Positions 58,271 to 64,000 of a stretch of 64,000 nucleotides of DNA are shown piece by piece. The stretch is from NCBI GenBank assembly GCA_018287875.1, contig JAGVVL010000013.1, positions 62,001 through 126,000 of the forward strand, given 5' to 3'. The number at the start of each line of letters is the position of its first letter. Position 1 is the first letter of the stretch. Both the position numbers and the translations under genes were made by a program. The DNA is from Nigrospora sphaerica (lineage: Eukaryota; Ascomycota; Sordariomycetes; Amphisphaeriales; Apiosporaceae). The notes beneath the pieces were generated by a model. That model saw nothing but the letters and a program-made list of their open reading frames with translations, did not search any database and was not told the DNA's origin.

Positions 58271-61200
58271 ATGCTGTACCCGATCTACTCGCGCGAGGAC
58301 GCGCTTAACCGCATTCGCGAGTGGGAGGTCCTCCCCGCCTGTCACTCTGTCTTTCGTTTTGGACACTCCGGCGGCCCTTTGTCCCGGAACGCCGACGACG
58401 ATCTTGTCGTTTCCTTGTGCGTCCCGCATCCTGGTCGGCGCTCTATCGGGCCTCGCTCGGCTGCCTCGGGCGTTGCTAACCCTCCCCTCTAGCCCCAATG
58501 CCTTTTGTTGCAACAGTGTCACGACCGGCGCTGTTGATCCCTCTCTGAACTGTGAGGGTGCCGGCAAGTGCGGGATCTGCGCCATTGATCATCGCAAATG
58601 TGTCGCCGTTTGTGTTGCCCTTTGCCCGCGACTGTGTTGCGATGGCTGACGCGTTTAGATTCCCGAGGAATTGGTCGGTGCCGGCCGCGTCCTCACCGCT
58701 GGCATCGCCCATCTTCGCGTCCTTCAATACCGCGGTACCCACATGGGCCAGGTGGGCAGTTCCAATTGGAACTGGCGATACGTCCAAGCCTATGGGTCGC
58801 TCAAGACGGTCTACCACGAGGCGGCGATGGCTTTCCGCCTATGCTGCAATGAGGAGGACATTGCCGTCTTCCAGGAGCGCAAGGAACAGAAAAAGCGCGA
58901 AGCCGCCAACTCCCTCGCCGTTGTTGAGGCGCAGAGCCAGCGCCGGTTCGTCCAATTACAAACGGACATCCTCGCCGTGAGTTTCCCCTCCTTTCGCCGC
59001 CGCGTCGGCGTACTGGTTCTAATCGTGTTCCGGTAGGGCGCCCATGGCCAACGGGAGCCTGTCAGTGCTGAGGAGTACCAGCGGCGATACACCCTCGCCC
59101 TTCCTGTCGGCGATCGCAGTGCCGATAGCCTGTCCCGCCTTATCGCGCACTGCGAGGAACTTTATCGCCTAACCGTCGACAACTACGACGACAAGCTGTA
59201 CCGCTGGGCGCCTGGATACCATTTTCTCGCGGGCGAGGCCACATCGGATATCGATTGGCAGCGTCGGTTCAAACGATCGCAGAAAAAGGTGCTGCGAGGG
59301 TTGATTCGTGGTTTGGTGTCAACCACGCCCGGCGGGAGAAACATGGTAAGAGCCGCGTTGCTCGAGCAGGTCCCGCCGCCCCTGGTCGCCGTACCCCGGT
59401 GAGTCCTCCCCGTCTTCGTTTTGACGCGACCGGTCCTTAGTTAACACTTCCGGTAGGGTAGCAAGGCGTCTGTCCGCCGATCCCATTCCGACGCACGAGT
59501 CGACTCCGCCGGGCCTTCGTCGCCCTTCACGCCAGTCCCCGCCGCGATGCCTGGCGATGAATCGCCTTCCGACGACGAGGACTCTGACGACGACGCCTCG
59601 AGCCTGGGTGCGGACACTGACGACGATGGCGAGTACGTCCAGTCGCCGTCCGGTCGCAGCTCTCCTTCCGGCTCCAGTGCCCGTCCTGGCCCCTCCGGCC
59701 GGGGTGGCTCGGGCGCGCCTGCGCTAGAGGATCGCGACCTGCTGTCCTCTGCTGCGTCCCTGTCGGACGCGCCGATGTCCTCTGCGCCGGCCTCTCGGGT
59801 CCAGCGCTCCACTCGTGCTGCGACACCCTGGCCCTCCAGCCCTGCCTCCGGCGTCCGCTCTGCTAGCGGTGCTCCCTCCGCTAGCGGCGCCTCCTCGATG
59901 GTGGAGTGGCGGGCCGAGCGGCGGATCCATCTCACGATGATCTCCAATACCTGTCCTCTGCCTGAGAAGCCTTGGTCCGCGGAGGAGTATCGCGACTGCG
60001 TCGCCGCGCGCTTGGAACTGTGGCATAAGTTCGACCAGGTCCCCACGACCGTCGCCGAGCCACCTCATTCGTCCGCTCGTGACCAGAAACTCATTGAGTT
60101 TCGCGATTTGGTTCCCCCCGCCCTTCCGAGGTTGGAGGCCACCATAATCCTGTCGCAATGTACGACGTTTACCATACTGCCCGACGCGGTTTCGAGACCT
60201 GGCTTCGACGTCTACACCCCTTGCCTTCGTCCGGCGGCTCGCTGCCGTCCCCTCTCGTCGCCGGCGAACGGCCAGCGTACTTACAGCGCCTCTCCGGGCT
60301 ATGGCAAGGCGAGTACGACCCGTTCGCTTCGCCTAAGCGGGTAAACTTCAGCATGCCCGGCGACGGCGGTCGCGACGTTTCCTCGCTGGACAGTAGCCGC
60401 TCTGGTTCCGATGTCGTGGACGGTCTGGACTCGTGCGGCCCTTCCTCTCCCTTGAGCGCGGTCGCCGACCCAGATGCGTCCGACGGCGGCAACGCCCTGT
60501 CCGTTGGCTCCGACACCGGCGGTGACCGCTCCCCTAGCCCTGATGGCGATGTTGACATGGTCTCGGGGGCACTGACGCGTCGGCGCAAATGCCGCCACCC
60601 GCGCAAGCTCTTGCCCCGACCGGCCCGTCCGTGGACCCACACTGGACTGCCGAGCAATGGGCGCTCGCCCGCCGACGGGCCATGAACCGCATCCTCGAGC
60701 TGTATCCTGACCCCGCTCCCCTGTCAGCGTTACCGCCTTCCGGGACGTCCTTTGGGCCCGGCACTTCAGTCTCCACTCGGCGAACCGCGAGATAGACACG
60801 GCTATGCGCTGGGATTCCCATCCCGCGCCGCCTAGTGTTCAGCACACGCGAGACACTGAGAACCTCGACGTGGCCACCATCACGCTCTCGGCGACGGCTG
60901 ACGTCCTTGGTTGTGCTCCCGAGCTGGCCATCTCTCTCTGGCTCGGCTTGCCCAGGCCGGCGGACGATCGCATGTCCTGCGCCGCTTCCCGATCGACGCT
61001 ACCCGCCCCGATCCCATTGGAGCTGGGTACACACCCCGGTACGTCTCCGAGATCGTGACTAGCCTTCCGGCGGCGGCTCCTCCCCCCTGCCGTTTAAGGA
61101 CTGGTCCCCGGCCGCAATGGAGGAGTACTACAACAGCGCCTTCTCGTCACTCGGCTTGCGACGGATCAACGTCCTCGGTGGCATCGCTCCGCCCGCCGTC

Positions 61201-61327
61201 TCGCCGTCCTCGTCGACCCGAGGTGCCAAACGTCGCCGCTCTGCCGCCGACGACGCGGCTCACGGTCCCTCGGCTGGACCCCCTCCTTCGCGACGCCTTC
61301 GCCCGTCTCGCCGCTAGGTCGCCCTGA
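58271..61327 (+). CDS. Hypothetical multi-exon gene antisense to Gy-D pol
   Basis: Not recognised. The best exons read in order as follows. A Cys-rich segment (CEGAGKCGICAIDHRKC, about 58551-58601). An exon opening after an acceptor at 58651-58658, with SSNWNWRYVQAYGSLKTVYH and a Lys/Glu/Gln coiled coil (QERKEQKKREAANSLAVVE). A 60-nt GT-AG intron (58977-59036). An exon with EEYQRRYTLALPVGDRS. A second GT-AG intron (59399-59456). A long acidic Ser/Pro-rich part (DESPSDDEDSDDDASSLGAD). Then EEYRDCVAARLELWHKFDQ, TAEQWALARRRAMNRILELY, VLWARHFSLHSANREID and a basic end (RGAKRRRSAADDAA). Frame changes fall in homopolymers (59283-59287, 60565-60569, 60718-60721, 61082-61087). The true start is uncertain. 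Cys cluster plus coiled coil recalls the Gy-A antisense gene in layout, not in clear sequence. Confidence 0.4.
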
Positions 61328-61496
61328 CGCGTCACCTAGTTTGCCGTCCCCTCATCCGCTGCGTCCTGCGCTTTGGCGGATCCTCGTCGCCCGTACGCCG
61401 CCTAGCGGACCTCCTGCGTCCTACTCTGCATGCCGCGTGCGACCTTCCACAGCAATTGCATGGCTTAGCTCCGTGTACTTCTAGGCCCTGGCCTCG

Positions 61497-62099
61497 TTAA
61501 TTGATCTGCTGCGCTTCGCGCCCCGCCACTCCGTGATTTCCTGTGCTCGGAGGGCGATCGTCGTCCCATTTACGGTGGGACCGCCGCTTACGATAGCGTG
61601 CCACGATCTTCGGCGCGTTCTCCAGGTTCGCCTCTGGCTCCCAGGTGTTATATTCCACCGGCCAGCCCATCCATTTCACGAGGTACTCCGCCCCTCGGGC
61701 GGTCGTCCTGTGTCGGAGGATATCCTCGACCTCCCACTCCTCTTGGTCCTCCACCAGTCCTGGGAGTGCCTCATGGTCCCCGGAGGCCTTGCCAGTCCAT
61801 GGCTCCAACGATGACACTGGGAACACGTCGTGTATCCGTTCGTACTGCGAGGGCAGGGCGACCCTGTAGGCCACCTTACCAATCCTCTCCGTGACCTTTA
61901 CCCGAATGTACGTCGGGGCGAGCTTCGCACCGCACTTAAATCGGAACCGCTTCGTCGAGAGGCCTACCCACTGACCTGGTTGGAACTCTTGGTCCTGGTG
62001 CCTTCGGTCGTAGCCCTTTTGTTGGGCTTTCACTGCGACGTCCCAGTGTTCTCTCATACGCGCGCGGACCTCTCGGCTCTTCTGTAGCCGTTCTAACAC
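61497..62099 (-). CDS. Gy-D pol, integrase C-terminus and chromodomain
   Basis: Begins inside the integrase C-terminal region (QKGYDRRHQDQEFQPGQWV, FPVSSLEPW). It ends with a chromodomain (WEVEDILRHRTTARGAEYLV, KWMGWPVEYNTWEPEANL), which in chromoviruses directs integration to modified chromatin. It overlaps the preceding pol frame by a few bases and is offset by one: the integrase frame stops at TAG (62093-62095) where GVLERL should continue. This is probably one broken or mis-sequenced polyprotein rather than a separate gene. Confidence 0.85.
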   Translation of the reverse strand: MLERLQKSREVRARMREHWDVAVKAQQKGYDRRHQDQEFQPGQWVGLSTKRFRFKCGAKLAPTYIRVKVTERIGKVAYRVALPSQYERIHDVFPVSSLEPWTGKASGDHEALPGLVEDQEEWEVEDILRHRTTARGAEYLVKWMGWPVEYNTWEPEANLENAPKIVARYRKRRSHRKWDDDRPPSTGNHGVAGREAQQIN

Positions 62100-64000
62100 G
62101 CCCGCGCTCCGAAAGCGTTCTGCTTGGGGGCGAACTCCGTCATCCTCGGGTGAAATCCATACAGCGCCTCAAACGGTGACACCCCGATGGAGTCGTGGCG
62201 GCGGTTATTATAGGCGAACTCGGCTTCGTGTAGCCCGGATGCCCATGTCGCCTCGTCGCAACACGTGCGTAACCACTTCTCTAGTGTTTGGTGCGTTCTC
62301 TCTGTCTGCCCGTCCGTTTGGGGATGGTACGCCGTGCTCAGCCGGCGTTTCGTTGCCCTTGCCTCGCACCACTCTTGCCAGAACCGGCTCGTGAGTAGGG
62401 AGTCCCTATCGCTCACAATCCCGAGGGGCGTCCCGTACCGGCATTCCACTTCCTTATACAGGATATGGGCTAACTCTGCCGCAGTTAGGGTTTTCCTCGT
62501 GGGTAGGAACAGTGCCATCTTCGTGAATCGGTCCACGATGACTAACACGGCGTCGCAGGCGTCGCCCTCGGGTCGGCAGCTGATCGGCAGCCCAGTGATG
62601 AAGTCCATGCTAATCTCTTGCCAGGGTCCCTCGGGTAGCGGTAGGGATTGGAGTAGGCCGTACGGTTTGTGCCTTGGTCTCCTTGCTCCCTGGCACTCCT
62701 GGCATGACTCTGCGTACTGTCGCACCTCCTCGGCGATCGCGGGCCAGTGGAACTTCCTCGTGAGCAGCTCTAAGGTCTTATTCGCGCCTAGGTGTCCCGC
62801 CCTGGGGTCATCGTGGTGTTGGTGGAGTAGTTGGGCCCTTAACGCTCCCTCATTAGGGATGACTAGCCTTCCTTTAAATCGGAGGGCTCCTTCCTCGTCT
62901 AGGTGGTACCCCGCAGCTTGGCCTTGCCGCGCCTTCTCCATTCGTTCCGCGATGTCCCGGTCCTGGGGTTGTAGCCCCCGAATGAGCTGGTAGAACGCCT
63001 CAGTGGGCTTATCCGCCCAAGTGGTCTCGTTTCTTGCCACGCTTCGAGCCACTGCTCTCGGGAGCACCTGTCCCCCCACCGGCCTCGTCGATCACTGCTC
63101 GGCGCCTCGTCGTGGGTGGCCCTCCTGGCCTTGTGCCCGGGTTACCGGGGCAAGGACCGCGTCCCCCTGGCCACCCGCCGACCTTTTGTCTGTGTGCGTC
63201 ACCATCGCCCGCACCGCCCCCACGTACGTCGCGGTCCCGACGTTTCTCGTGGTGCTGATCCTTGCCACCTGGTGTCGGACCTCGGCCGGCAGCTGGTCGA
63301 CGAGTGCCAGTTTCATTGCTAGTGACGGAATCACGTCGTGGTAGCTGATCTCCCCAGCCATGTAGTCTGGTCGCCGCGATAGCGGATCCGCCGGGTTCGT
63401 GGCCCCCTTCCGATATTCCATATCGAAGTCAAAATGCGAGAGCCTGTACACCCATCTTGCGAGGCGGCCTCGTAAGTCTCTCGCCGGTGCTTCCACGACC
63501 CCTTTCAGTGCCTGGTGGTCGGTCCAGACCGTGAACTTGGCGCTCAGCCCCTCAAGGTAGTGTCTCCAATGCTCGAGTGATTCGACAATCGCTAGCAGTT
63601 CCTTTTGGCCCGTGGCCCAGTTCAGCTCGGGCGCCGTGAGTTTCCGCGACCAGTAGGCGACTGGCCTCCACTCGCCACCTCCTTGTTTCTGTGATAGGAT
63701 GCCTGAGACTGCCCTATCACTCGCGTCTGTCTCGACCCTGCTAGTTTTCTCCGGGTCCCAGTGTCGGAGCACCGTCGCCGAAGTGAACGCGTGCTTTAGC
63801 TCTTCGAACGCCTTCTGTGCGTCCAGGGGCCACTGGAACGGGCCCTTCTTCCGGCCGGCCTCCATGCCTTTCAGTAGCGCCGTAATCGGTGCCGTGATAT
63901 GCGAGTACTTCGCAATGAACTTCCTATAGAAGTTGGTGAACCCTAGGAACACTTGGATGTCCCGGTACGACTCAGGAGGCTGCCATTCCTGCACGGCTAT
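62093..64000 (-). CDS. Gy-D pol, RT C-terminus, RNase H and integrase (partial)
   Basis: Continues off the window on the N-terminal side. RT thumb and RNase H: FLGFTNFYRKFIAKYSHI, VETDASDRAVSGILSQ, WATGQKELLAIVESLEHW and VWTDHQALKGVVEAP. Integrase: zinc motif with DDPRAGHLGANKTLELL and YAESCQECQG, core with ISMDFITGLP, IVSDRDSLLTSRFW and AYHPQTDGQTERTHQTLE, so the D, D, E triad is present. One in-frame TGA at 63092-63094 (Arg CGA is the likely original) separates the RNase H and integrase parts; otherwise the frame is open from 63994 to 62093. The lack of CpA-type decay suggests a young or RIP-escaped element. Confidence 0.9.

Larger units (their letters stand above)
57567..64000 (-). mobile_element. 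Gy-D: GC-rich Ty3/gypsy element, runs off window
   Basis: Composition changes from AT-rich to GC-rich at about 57.6 kb. The left edge starts TGTAACGG, mirroring the TGTTAC..GTTACA ends of Gy-A, so I propose a reversed 3' LTR beginning at 57567; its right border is not visible. Pol domains lie on the minus strand at 61497-64000 and continue beyond the window. Between them is a plus-strand gene (58271-61327). RIP nonsense codons are nearly absent, unlike all other elements here. The 5' LTR and flank are outside the window, so the outer limits are inferred. Confidence 0.6.

Noticed and set aside
57550..58585. Arg-rich minus-strand open frames in the GC-rich block
   Set aside because: Low-complexity shadows typical of high GC. 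No motif, and they overlap each other in different frames.
59441..60799. Minus-strand open frames of 140-200 codons
   Set aside because: They oppose the Ser/Pro/Asp-rich plus-strand exons, whose composition produces antisense open frames. The plus strand has splice sites and coherent motifs.
61533..63344. Plus-strand open frames opposite Gy-D pol
   Set aside because: Pol motifs are clear on the minus strand, so these are shadows. They are not counted as part of the antisense gene.

Overview
The window looks like a repeat-dominated stretch of nuclear DNA from a filamentous ascomycete (Pezizomycotina). The evidence is a cytochrome P450 gene with several short GT-AG introns, nested Ty3/gypsy, Ty1/copia, non-LTR and pogo/Fot1-like elements, and pervasive C-to-T / G-to-A decay that turns Gln and Trp codons into TAG or TAA, as repeat-induced point mutation (RIP) does. 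No species can be named from the sequence alone.

Layout. 0-2.5 kb: AT-rich DNA with a complete but mutated pogo/Fot1-like transposon (Pogo-A, 592-2451). 3.3-4.5 kb: two solo LTRs of one copia family (Cop-A), one inside the other in opposite orientation. 4.5-11.3 kb: the only gene-like island, with a broken membrane-protein fragment (about 6.4-6.9 kb) and an intact five-exon P450 (8534-10284). 11.3-16.7 kb: a full-length non-LTR retrotransposon (LINE-A) inserted in an LTR of gypsy family Gy-A. 16.7-19.2 kb: degraded LTR and pol relics. 19.2-32.8 kb: a full-length Gy-A element (19741-28003) inserted into an older Gy-A LTR, then an inverted Gy-A copy split by a second Pogo-A. 32.8-47.2 kb: an unidentified minus-strand coding relic cut up by a 5'-truncated LINE-A (34707-38835), a solo LTR (38999-39181) and a short-LTR gypsy element (Gy-B, 39771-46567). 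47.7-48.5 kb: another unidentified relic. 49.2-57.6 kb: a gypsy pol relic (Gy-C) split by a complete Cop-A copia element (50590-56455). 57.6-64 kb: a GC-rich, un-RIPed gypsy element (Gy-D, minus strand) running off the window, with an unrelated-looking multi-exon gene on the opposite strand downstream of pol.

How it fits together. Almost everything is layered transposition, and the layers can be ordered from perfect target-site duplications. The most interesting recurring theme is an accessory gene on the antisense strand between pol and the 3' LTR. Two Gy-A copies carry relics of a Cys-cluster plus coiled-coil protein there, and Gy-D carries a larger antisense gene in the equivalent place. 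Many frameshifts in otherwise fresh elements fall in homopolymers, so some may be sequence errors rather than biology.
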